From contig JAGLHV010000002.1 in assembly GCA_023143305.1 (NCBI GenBank), positions 1 through 25,726 of the forward strand: a DNA stretch of 25,726 nt. The letters run 5' to 3'. Position numbers and translations under genes: made by a program. The notes beneath the pieces were generated by a model. That model did not search any database and was not told the origin of the DNA. It saw only the letters and a list, made by a program, of their open reading frames with translations. How positions within the stretch are numbered: the stretch's first letter is position 1; every line of letters begins with the position of its first letter. Of this stretch, positions 9,309 through 16,481 are shown piece after piece. The stretch comes from a bacterium (GTDB lineage Bacteria > CBDUZB01 > JAGLHV01).

Positions 9309-9384
9309 TTTGCTGGAGCAAAGCGACAGCCTGTCCGCCAGTCTTTAAGGCGGATTTAGATAATAGGATTTAGTATTTGTTTTT
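9309..9384. repeat. REP-like palindromic element between bamA and ompH
   Basis: Two adjacent inverted repeats lie in the 141-base gap. TTTGC (9309-9313) pairs with GCAAA (9318-9322) around a 4-base loop. TCCGCC (9334-9339) pairs with GGCGGA (9349-9354) around a 9-base loop. The GC-rich second stem stands out from the AT-rich surroundings. The tail GGATTTAGTATTTG (9366-9379) is closely related to words at 27-85 upstream of lipA. No T-run follows directly, so it looks like a dispersed palindromic unit rather than a terminator, though it could influence the bamA-to-ompH read-through ratio. Confidence 0.5.
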
Positions 9385-9411
9385 AAAGAGATAGGATAGA
9401 GGAGTAAAAAA

Positions 9412-10086
9412 ATGAATCGAAAGACTTTTTTAGTACTATTTTCTATTTTTTGCTTTTGTATTAGTAGTTTTTTATACGCTGTAACTTTATCTTCCGATTA
9501 TGAGCGTATCGGGTATGTAGATATTAAGAGAGTATTTGATGAGTTTCCTAAAAAACAGAAAACCAAACAAAAATTAGAGGAAAAGATTAATCTTAAAAAA
9601 GAAGAAATAAAAAGACAGAAAGAAGAGATAGAAAAGCAAAAAGAAGAAATAAAAAAGCTGAAAGAAAATGCTATGGAAAAAGAAAGTACTGAATTTAAGA
9701 TTGAAAAAAATACTATTACTCTGCAAGGAGTTCAAATTGAAAAAAATGAAAAGGATGGAAAATTAAAGCGGGATAAGATTCAGGAAAAAACCAGTGAATT
9801 TAAAGTTGAACAAGATACTGCAACCGTGAAAACAATCTATGAACAGCAAATGCATATTTTACAAAAGGAAAAAGCATTGAAGGAATTTATTAAAAAAGCA
9901 GGAAAAGAAATTAATTCCCTGGATAGAGAATATACGGAAGTAATATTAGGAATAATTTATGAGGCAGTAAAAAAAGTAGGCCGGGAGCAGGGAATTAGTA
10001 TGATTTTCGATAAAAGAGAAGTTCTTTACGGTAAAGAAGTGCTGGATATTACAGACAAGGTATTAGAAAGGTTAAAAAAACAATAA
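9412..10086 (+). CDS. OmpH/Skp-family periplasmic chaperone, expanded
   Basis: Skp-like proteins hold unfolded outer-membrane proteins in the periplasm and pass them to BamA. This 224 aa protein has a signal peptide (residues 1 to about 23, cleavage near LYA). The family opening [15 protein letters not shown] is at 33-47, followed by a Lys/Glu-rich coiled coil. The usual return segment with [22 protein letters not shown] is at about 187-207. It is longer than typical Skp (about 160 aa). The extra length lies in the middle, where [13 protein letters not shown] (92-104) and [13 protein letters not shown] (127-139) look like a duplicated unit 35 residues apart. AGAGGAG precedes the ATG. Its stop overlaps the lpxD start by one base (TAATG), indicating translational coupling. 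The bamA-skp-lpxD order matches that of many diderms. Confidence 0.88.
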   Translation: MNRKTFLVLFSIFCFCISSFLYAVTLSSDYERIGYVDIKRVFDEFPKKQKTKQKLEEKINLKKEEIKRQKEEIEKQKEEIKKLKENAMEKESTEFKIEKNTITLQGVQIEKNEKDGKLKRDKIQEKTSEFKVEQDTATVKTIYEQQMHILQKEKALKEFIKKAGKEINSLDREYTEVILGIIYEAVKKVGREQGISMIFDKREVLYGKEVLDITDKVLERLKKQ

Positions 10087-11123
10087 TGAATAAAGAGAAT
10101 TTGAGATTCCCCCTAAAAGTAAAAGAGATTGCGCAGGCAATAAACGGACTAGTAGAAGGGGAGGAAGAAATTATTATCCGTAATGTAACCGGATTAAAAG
10201 AGGCCTCGGCAGGGGATATTTCTTTTCTTTCCAATCCTAAATACATAGAAGATTTAGCTACGAGCAGGGCGTCGGCAATTATCGTTTCCCATGATTTAAA
10301 ATCAATAAAGGATAAAACTCTAATCAGAGTAAAAAATCCTTATTTCGCTTTTTCGCAGGTTTTGGATATTGTCTCTTCCGCTAAACAAGATTATATTACC
10401 AAAGAGGTACATAAGACTTGTTTATTGGGGGAGGGTGTTATTTTAGGTGAAAATGTTGCAATAGGTGCTTATTGTGTAATTGAGAATGAGGTAGAAATTG
10501 GTGAAGGTACGGTTATTTATCCGGGTTGTTATATTGGGAGGAAAAGTAAGATAGGGGCTAAGTCATTGATTTATGCTAATGTGACTGTTCGGGAAGAAGT
10601 ATCAATTGGAAATGAGGTGATTATTCATTGTGGAGCGGTGATTGGAAATGATGGATTTGGATTTGTACCTTCTCAGGGGAAGCATTATAAAATTCCTCAA
10701 ATAGGAAGAGTAGTGATTGAAGATGAAGTAGAAATTGGAGCAAATACTACTATTGATCGTGCTACTTGCGGGGTTACCCACATTGGCCGGGGGACAAAAA
10801 TAGATAATCTGGTTCAAATTGCTCACAATGTAAAAATCGGAAAAAATTGTTTTATTATAGCACAGGTAGGTATATCAGGAAGTACCCGGATAGGTGACAA
10901 TGTGACTTTAGCCGGTCAGGTAGGAGTAGTGGGGCATATTAGTATTGGGGATAAAGTTATTGTTGGGGCACAAGCAGGGGTAACGCATAGTATTCCGGCC
11001 CAGGCAGTTGTTTCCGGTTATCCGGCCAGGCCGCATCAAAAGGCAAAAAAAATAAATGCTTTAATGCAAAAATTACCTGAAATGTATAAAGAAATTCAAG
11101 AAATAAAAAAGAAAATGAAATAA
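10086..11123 (+). CDS. lpxD: UDP-3-O-(3-hydroxyacyl)glucosamine N-acyltransferase
   Basis: LpxD adds the second 3-hydroxyacyl chain, to the 2-amino group of UDP-3-O-acylglucosamine, the third step of lipid A synthesis. The 345 aa protein has the N-terminal uridine-binding domain (about 1-105), a left-handed hexapeptide beta helix (about 110-300) and a C-terminal Lys-rich helix. The signature [19 protein letters not shown] is at 187-205. The catalytic His is H247 in QIAHNV, equivalent to E. coli H239. Length is normal. It starts on the ATG that overlaps the ompH stop and is followed after 61 bases by lpxC-fabZ. Confidence 0.96.
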   Translation: MNKENLRFPLKVKEIAQAINGLVEGEEEIIIRNVTGLKEASAGDISFLSNPKYIEDLATSRASAIIVSHDLKSIKDKTLIRVKNPYFAFSQVLDIVSSAKQDYITKEVHKTCLLGEGVILGENVAIGAYCVIENEVEIGEGTVIYPGCYIGRKSKIGAKSLIYANVTVREEVSIGNEVIIHCGAVIGNDGFGFVPSQGKHYKIPQIGRVVIEDEVEIGANTTIDRATCGVTHIGRGTKIDNLVQIAHNVKIGKNCFIIAQVGISGSTRIGDNVTLAGQVGVVGHISIGDKVIVGAQAGVTHSIPAQAVVSGYPARPHQKAKKINALMQKLPEMYKEIQEIKKKMK

Positions 11124-11184
11124 AGAAGAATAAATATAAAATTTAATAATTTTGAATAGTAAAATTTGAAGAGGAGAAAAAATA

Positions 11185-12513
11185 ATGGAGCAGCAAAAAA
11201 CGATAGAAAGAGAAGGATCTTATTCCGGGGTAGGCCTGCATACGGGAGTAAAAACAAAAATTACTTTTAAACCGGCTCCGCCTGATTCCGGAATAAAATT
11301 TATACGGGTTGATTTACCCGGGCAACCGGTAATTGACGCGAGTATTGCTAATGTAGTAGGAATTAAAAGGGGTACTACTATTGGTAAGAACGGAGTGGAA
11401 ATACATACAGTAGAACATTTAATGGCGTCTTTTTATGGATTAGGAATAGATAATTTAATTGTTGAGGTTGATTCAAAAGAATTGCCGGTAGCAGATGGAA
11501 GTTCTCTGCCTTTTTTAGAAGTTCTGAAAAAAAGCGGGATAAAAATTCAAAATGTTCCTAAAAATTATTTTGTTGTTAATCAACCGATAGAATTTTCTCA
11601 GGGTGGGACACAATTAATTGCTTTGCCTTATAACGGTTTTAAAATTAGTTGTACTATTGATTATAATCATCCGCTGTTAAAAACGCAGTTTTTTTCTTCT
11701 GTAATTACAGAAGAAATTTTTCAGGAGGGAATTGCTTCTTCTCGTACGTTTTGTTTTGATTATGAAATAGAAGAATTAAAAAAACAAGGATTGGGACGAG
11801 GAGGGAGTCTGGAAAATGCGGTAGTGATCGGGGAGAAAGGCATTCACAATAAGAATTTACGCTTTAAAGACGAATTTGTTCGTCATAAAGTGTTGGATTT
11901 AATCGGAGATTTATATTTGATGGGGAAATTTTTAAAAGCACATATTATTGCTGTTAAATGCGGGCATCCTTCCAATATTGCTTTAGCTAAAAAAATAAAG
12001 GAACATATGTTGTCTTCTTCCGGGTCCAAAACAGTATCTTCTCTTCCTAATGACCGGATGCCCAAAAATGAGGTTATTGAAGGTAAAGTTTTTGATATTA
12101 CCCAGATTCAGGAAATAATTCCGCATAGGTATCCTTTTCTTTTTGTAGATAAAATTATAATAGTGGAAGAAAAAAAAGCAATAGGATTTAAAAATGTAAC
12201 TATTAATGAAAATTTTTTTAACGGGCATTTTCCCGGACATCCCATTATGCCCGGGGTGCTTATTGTCGAAGCAATGGCTCAAACATCGTGTGTTTTATTT
12301 TTAAGCAGGCCTGATCTAAAAGATAAAATTGCGTATTTTATGGCAATCAAAGAGGCAAAATTCAGAAGGCCTGTTTTTCCGGGAGATCAATTAAGATTGG
12401 AAATAGAAATATTAAAAGCAAGAACAAGAGGAGGAATTATTAAGGGATTAGCTTATGTAGGTGATAAGTTAGCTGCTCAGGCAGAATTTATGTTTTCTCT
12501 GGTAGATAAATAA
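11185..12513 (+). CDS. lpxC: bifunctional UDP-3-O-acyl-GlcNAc deacetylase / 3-hydroxyacyl-ACP dehydratase (LpxC-FabZ fusion)
   Basis: The 442 aa protein joins two enzymes. Residues 1 to about 275 are LpxC, the zinc deacetylase that commits UDP-3-O-acyl-GlcNAc to lipid A. The zinc ligands H78 (in VEHLM), H234 and D238 (HKVLD) are present, with general base E77 and H261 (GHPSN). A linker at about 276-295 leads to FabZ (about 296-442). There the catalytic His is H314 (HRYPFLFVD) and the Glu is E362 (PGVLIVEAMAQ), with GHFPGHPIMPG between them. FabZ dehydrates 3-hydroxyacyl-ACP, the same acyl donor that LpxA and LpxD use. Such fusions are known in Bacteroidota, Chlorobi and some candidate phyla. 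AAGAGGAG precedes the ATG. Both active sites look intact. Confidence 0.96.
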   Translation: MEQQKTIEREGSYSGVGLHTGVKTKITFKPAPPDSGIKFIRVDLPGQPVIDASIANVVGIKRGTTIGKNGVEIHTVEHLMASFYGLGIDNLIVEVDSKELPVADGSSLPFLEVLKKSGIKIQNVPKNYFVVNQPIEFSQGGTQLIALPYNGFKISCTIDYNHPLLKTQFFSSVITEEIFQEGIASSRTFCFDYEIEELKKQGLGRGGSLENAVVIGEKGIHNKNLRFKDEFVRHKVLDLIGDLYLMGKFLKAHIIAVKCGHPSNIALAKKIKEHMLSSSGSKTVSSLPNDRMPKNEVIEGKVFDITQIQEIIPHRYPFLFVDKIIIVEEKKAIGFKNVTINENFFNGHFPGHPIMPGVLIVEAMAQTSCVLFLSRPDLKDKIAYFMAIKEAKFRRPVFPGDQLRLEIEILKARTRGGIIKGLAYVGDKLAAQAEFMFSLVDK

Positions 12514-12592
12514 CTATTTATAAATTGATATAAAATTCCGGGTTATTAACAATTTTTTTTAAAAATACTTTAATAAAAAAATTCTTAGATAT

Positions 12593-12620
12593 TTGCTGAA
12601 CGAGACAAGTAGATTATAAT
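12593..12620 (+). promoter_or_regulatory. promoter for lpxA-lpxI
   Basis: TTGCTG (12593-12598) is followed after 16 bases by a perfect TATAAT (12615-12620) in the 140-base gap after lpxC-fabZ. The start point would fall near 12627, just before the lpxA ribosome binding site. The -35 is weak (three of six), so the call rests mainly on the -10 and its placement. Confidence 0.45.
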
Positions 12621-12653
12621 AGATTAGAAAAACAAAAAGGAAGGATTCAAAAA

Positions 12654-13424
12654 GTGGATATTCATGAGACTGCTTTGGTTTACCCTGGCTCTGTTATTGG
12701 AGAAGGAGTAAAAATAGGTTGTTATTCTGTAATTGGGCCCAAAGTTAAACTGGGTAAAGGGTGTGTTGTTGGGCAGAGGGTAATTATAGAGGGAGATACC
12801 CAAATAGGAGAGAATTGTGCTATTTATACCGGGGCGGTTATCGGAAGTATTCCCCAGGATTTAAAGTATAAAGGAGAAGATACTAAAGTAATAATAGGGA
12901 AGAACACGATTGTTAGGGAGTATGTTACCATTAATAAAGGCACTGGATCTACCGGTGAAACAAGGATAGGGGATAATTGTTTTTTAATGGCTTATGTTCA
13001 TGTTGCTCATGATTGTCTTGTTGGGAACCGGGTAATTTTAGCTAATGTTGCCACTTTGGCCGGGCATGTGACCGTAGAAGATAGAGTTATTATCGGGGGA
13101 GTTACTCCTATTCATCAGTTTGTTCGCATAGGCAGATTGGCTATTGTGGGTGGAGCATCGCGTGTAAGCAAAGATATTCCTCCTTATTGTAAAGCCGCGG
13201 GAAGTCCTATTAAGTTGTTTGGGTTAAATATAATAGGTTTACGGAGAGTGAATTTTTCTTCTCCGTTAAAAAAGGAGTTAAAAAAAGTGTATAAAATTTT
13301 TTTTAATTCTAATCTTAATACTACGCAAGCATTAGAAAAACTTCAAAAGGGGATAAGTTTTAGTGAAGAAGTAAAATACTTTATCAATTTTGTTAAACAA
13401 TCGAAAAGAGGGATATGTAAATAA
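12654..13424 (+). CDS. lpxA: acyl-[ACP]-UDP-N-acetylglucosamine O-acyltransferase
   Basis: LpxA transfers a 3-hydroxyacyl chain from ACP to the 3-OH of UDP-GlcNAc, the first lipid A step. The 256 aa hexapeptide-repeat protein has the family marker PQDLKYKGE at 67-75, the catalytic His H119 in VAHDCLVGNR, and the GLNIIGLRRVNF helix start at about 190-201. G183 lies five residues after PPY, where E. coli has the ruler residue G173 that permits long chains. The start is GTG, with AAGGA ending 8 bases before it, and the protein begins at the expected residue. It overlaps lpxI by one base (TAATG). If the neighbouring oxidoreductase makes a 3-amino sugar, this enzyme's substrate could be UDP-GlcNAc3N instead. 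Confidence 0.96.
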   Translation: MDIHETALVYPGSVIGEGVKIGCYSVIGPKVKLGKGCVVGQRVIIEGDTQIGENCAIYTGAVIGSIPQDLKYKGEDTKVIIGKNTIVREYVTINKGTGSTGETRIGDNCFLMAYVHVAHDCLVGNRVILANVATLAGHVTVEDRVIIGGVTPIHQFVRIGRLAIVGGASRVSKDIPPYCKAAGSPIKLFGLNIIGLRRVNFSSPLKKELKKVYKIFFNSNLNTTQALEKLQKGISFSEEVKYFINFVKQSKRGICK

Positions 13425-14224
13425 TGAATAAGATAGGGATTATTGCCGGTAATGGCAAATTTCCTTTTATTTTTGCGCAGAAAGCTAAAAAAACGGGAAA
13501 AGAAATAGTAATTATTGCCTTAAAAGGAGAAGCGGACAAACAAATAGAAAAAATAGCGGATAAGGTTTATTGGATTAATGTTGGTAAACTGGGTAAATTA
13601 ATTGAAGTTTTAAAACAGGAAAACGTAAAAGAAGCAGTAATGGCCGGACAGGTAAAACATACGCGCCTGTTTACTGAAATAAAATTGGATTTTCGGACAA
13701 TTAAGTTGCTGGGTAGAATAGAGAATAAAAAAACAGATTCTATCTTGGGAGCAGTAGCGCAGGAATTGGAAAGAGAAGGAATTAAATTGCTTGATCCCTG
13801 CCTTTTTTTATCTTCCCTTCTTCCTAAAAAAGGAGTTCTTACCTTAAAGAAACCTACAGGGGAAGAAAAAGAGGATATTAAATTCGGGTTTGAAATTGCT
13901 AAAAAAATTGCAGGGTTGGATATCGGTCAGACAGTAGTGGTTAAAAATAAATGTGTGTTAGCGGTAGAGTCTTTAGAAGGGACAAATGAATGTATTTTAC
14001 GGGGAAGTCAATTAGGCAGAGGGAAAATAATAGTAATAAAAGTATCCAAACCTAATCAGGATATGCGTTTTGATGTACCGGTGATTGGTAAAAAGACAAT
14101 AGAGGTTTTAATTCAGGCCAAGGTATCTGTCCTGGCTATTGAAGAAAATAAAACTTTAATTTTTGATAGAGAAGAAGTTATTTTTTTAGCCAATAAAGCA
14201 GGAATAAGTATTGTAGTAATTTAA
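13424..14224 (+). CDS. lpxI: UDP-2,3-diacylglucosamine pyrophosphatase LpxI (DUF1009)
   Basis: LpxI hydrolyses UDP-2,3-diacylglucosamine to lipid X and UMP. It replaces the unrelated LpxH in alphaproteobacteria and many other diderms. The 266 aa length is typical. The N-terminal domain opens with IGIIAGNGKFPF and contains VMAGQVKH (about 72-79). The C-terminal domain holds NQDMRFDVPVIG at 211-222, the acidic motif that includes the catalytic Asp region known from Caulobacter LpxI. It starts on an ATG overlapping the lpxA stop, so the two are probably translated together. A terminator-like hairpin follows. Confidence 0.94.
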   Translation: MNKIGIIAGNGKFPFIFAQKAKKTGKEIVIIALKGEADKQIEKIADKVYWINVGKLGKLIEVLKQENVKEAVMAGQVKHTRLFTEIKLDFRTIKLLGRIENKKTDSILGAVAQELEREGIKLLDPCLFLSSLLPKKGVLTLKKPTGEEKEDIKFGFEIAKKIAGLDIGQTVVVKNKCVLAVESLEGTNECILRGSQLGRGKIIVIKVSKPNQDMRFDVPVIGKKTIEVLIQAKVSVLAIEENKTLIFDREEVIFLANKAGISIVVI

Positions 14225-14314
14225 GATAGAAATTAAGAAATACGGGTATTGCCGATATTGGGTTATTAAAATAGCTAATGGAATGAATGATTTTATGTTG
14301 GAAGAGGATATTTT

Positions 14315-14339
14315 CCCCGTACTTTTTCAGGGTACGGGG
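14315..14339 (+). terminator. hairpin after lpxI, possible intrinsic terminator
   Basis: CCCCGTAC (14315-14322) and GTACGGGG (14332-14339) form a perfect GC-rich 8 bp stem with a 9-base loop. The following TTATTTCTC is only moderately T-rich. It may terminate partially or act as a processing site, because the next gene starts 52 bases later and I find no good promoter between. Confidence 0.55.
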
Positions 14340-14390
14340 TTATTTCTCATAGGATTTTAGTTAATTTGGTGAAACAGGGAGAAAGACAAA

Positions 14391-15344
14391 GTGAATAAAG
14401 TAAAGATAGGTGTAGTAGGAGTAGGGTATTTAGGACAGCATCATGCACGTATTTATAGTAAAATGGAAGATGTAGAATTAGTAGGAATAATTGATGTAGA
14501 TGAGAAGAGGGCTTTAAAAATTTCCAGAGAATATAAAGTCCCGGTTTATACTTCAATAGAGGAACTTTCTTCTAAAATACAAGCAGTGAGTATTGCTGTT
14601 CCTACTAAGTTACACTACAAAGTTGGAAAAGAATTCTTAAAGGCGGGGGTGCATACTTTAATAGAAAAACCAATTACTAATTCTTTGGAGGAAGCAGAAG
14701 AATTACTTAAAACAGCCAAAGAAAATAATTGCATTTTGCAGGTAGGGCATATTGAAAGATTTAATCAGGCTGTTAGTGAGGCGCAAAAACATATATCCAA
14801 TCCCCGGTTTATTGAAAGTTACAGATTAGGCCCTTTTAATCCCCGGGCCAGTGAGGTAGGAGTAGTTTTAGATTTAATGATTCACGATATTGATATTATT
14901 CTGTTTCTGGTAAATTCTCCGGTAATTAATATTGATGCGGTGGGGGCGGCTATTTTAACCGATAAAGAAGATATTGCTACTGCACATATTAACTTTGAAA
15001 ACGGGTGTGTAGCTAATATTACCGCCAGCAGGGTTACTTTGGAAGCAATGAGAAAGATTCGTATATTTCAGGAAAATGCTTATATTTCTTTGGATTATGC
15101 AAAGCAAAGTTTAAAAATTTATAAAAAGAAGAAGTCTTTGTCCTCCGTGAAGTCTATGTCCGATATAGAAATAATTAAACCAAAATTACTTTCCAGAGAG
15201 CCTCTTAAAACGGAACTCGAAGAATTTGTTGGATGTATTAAAGGAGGAAAAAAGCCGCTTGTTTCCGGGGAACACGGAAAAGATGCTTTGGAAGTAGGTT
15301 TGGAAATTTTGAAAAAATTAAAGGTATGTAATAATAATGTCTAA
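14391..15344 (+). CDS. Gfo/Idh/MocA family oxidoreductase in the lipid A cluster (possible GnnA-like)
   Basis: This 317 aa protein is an NAD(P)-dependent sugar oxidoreductase by family. The Rossmann motif GVGYLG is at 10-15. The EKP motif (92-94) holds the family's active-site Lys. GHIERFN is at 119-125 and the DLMIHDID catalytic motif at 161-168. The start is GTG 14391, with GGGAG 9 bases upstream. The gene ends 8 bases inside lpxB, so the two are translationally coupled. In Acidithiobacillus ferrooxidans, gnnA (this family) and gnnB lie between lpxA and lpxB; GnnA oxidises the 3-OH of UDP-GlcNAc and GnnB aminates it, giving amide-linked lipid A. The position here suggests a UDP-GlcNAc-related substrate. 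No aminotransferase is adjacent, so the exact reaction is unknown. Confidence 0.85.
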   Translation: MNKVKIGVVGVGYLGQHHARIYSKMEDVELVGIIDVDEKRALKISREYKVPVYTSIEELSSKIQAVSIAVPTKLHYKVGKEFLKAGVHTLIEKPITNSLEEAEELLKTAKENNCILQVGHIERFNQAVSEAQKHISNPRFIESYRLGPFNPRASEVGVVLDLMIHDIDIILFLVNSPVINIDAVGAAILTDKEDIATAHINFENGCVANITASRVTLEAMRKIRIFQENAYISLDYAKQSLKIYKKKKSLSSVKSMSDIEIIKPKLLSREPLKTELEEFVGCIKGGKKPLVSGEHGKDALEVGLEILKKLKVCNNNV

Positions 15345-16467
15345 AAGAATACTTATTATTGCCGGAGATCCTTCCGGTGATACATATGGGGCAAGTTTGA
15401 TTAGTAATTTGCGGCAAGTTTCTCCCGGGATTGAAATTTATGCTTTAGGCGGAGAAAAAATGCAGGCGGAAAAAATTAATTTTTTATATAATTTAGTGGA
15501 TTTAACGGTAATAGGCTTTTTTGAGGTACTAAAAAATTTAGTGGATTTTTGGAAGGTTTTTAATCAAGTTAAATCTTTTCTTAAAAAAGAAAAGCCTGAC
15601 ATAATAGTACTAATTGATGCCCCCGGATTTAATTTAAGGGTAGCTAATGTAGCCAAAAAAATGAATATTCCGGTGGTGTATTATGTTTCCCCGCAAGTAT
15701 GGGCATGGGGTAAAAACAGGATAAAAAAAATATCCCGGCTGGTCAGGAAAATGTTGGTTTTTTTCTCTTTTGAGGAACGAATGTATAAGAGGGAAAAAAT
15801 AGATGTTTCTTTTGTCGGGCATCCAATGCTGGAGATAATAAATCCCAATAAGACTAAAAGTAAAACATGTAATTTGCTGGGGTTGGAAGAAGAAAATCCT
15901 ATTATTGGAATTATGCCGGGTAGCCGTAAACAGGAAATTGATTATTTATTACCGGCAATGTTGAAGATAAGTAAAAAAATAATTTCCGAGATGCCGGAAG
16001 TGCAGTTTGTTTTGCCTTTATCCGGGAATATAGAGGAAAATTATCTTCGGCAATTTAAGATTCCGGATAATAAGTTTCTAGTGGTTAGGGATAAAGATTA
16101 TAATATAAGAAATATAATGGATTTTGCCTTAGTTGCTTCAGGAACAGCAACATTGGAAAATGCCTGTTTAAATGTTCCTATGATTATTATGTATAAGGTT
16201 TCCGGGGTAACTTATTTTTTAGCAAAAAGATTGATAAATGTTCCTTATATTGGTTTGGTAAATATAATTGCAGAAGAAAAAATCGTTCCTGAGTTTATTC
16301 AAAAAGAAATAGATTCAGAAGAGATTATTAAAGTAGCCCTAACCTGGTTGAAATCTCCACAGGTATTGTTGGAAATTAAAGATAAGTTGCAGATAGTAAA
16401 AGAAAAACTGGGAAAACCGGGAGCTTCCAGAAAAGCGGCAGAAGAAATACAAAAATTATTAATATAG
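15337..16467 (+). CDS. lpxB: lipid-A-disaccharide synthase
   Basis: LpxB joins UDP-2,3-diacylglucosamine and lipid X into the tetraacyl disaccharide 1-phosphate at the inner membrane. It is a GT19 enzyme. The 376 aa protein shows AGDPSGD at 9-15, DAPGFNLRVA at 94-103 (with the conserved Asp), YYVSPQVWAWG at 115-125 and GHPMLE at 161-166. The donor-site motifs MPGSR (193-197) and SGTATLE (268-274) are also present. Length is normal. It starts inside the preceding oxidoreductase gene (8-base overlap) and is followed by msbA after 14 bases. Confidence 0.96.
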   Translation: MSKRILIIAGDPSGDTYGASLISNLRQVSPGIEIYALGGEKMQAEKINFLYNLVDLTVIGFFEVLKNLVDFWKVFNQVKSFLKKEKPDIIVLIDAPGFNLRVANVAKKMNIPVVYYVSPQVWAWGKNRIKKISRLVRKMLVFFSFEERMYKREKIDVSFVGHPMLEIINPNKTKSKTCNLLGLEEENPIIGIMPGSRKQEIDYLLPAMLKISKKIISEMPEVQFVLPLSGNIEENYLRQFKIPDNKFLVVRDKDYNIRNIMDFALVASGTATLENACLNVPMIIMYKVSGVTYFLAKRLINVPYIGLVNIIAEEKIVPEFIQKEIDSEEIIKVALTWLKSPQVLLEIKDKLQIVKEKLGKPGASRKAAEEIQKLLI

Positions 16468-16481
16468 AGAAGGATGATAAA

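Noticed and set aside
12514..12592. Terminator after lpxC-fabZ
   Set aside because: GTTATTAAC followed by a T-run is too short and unstable a stem to call.
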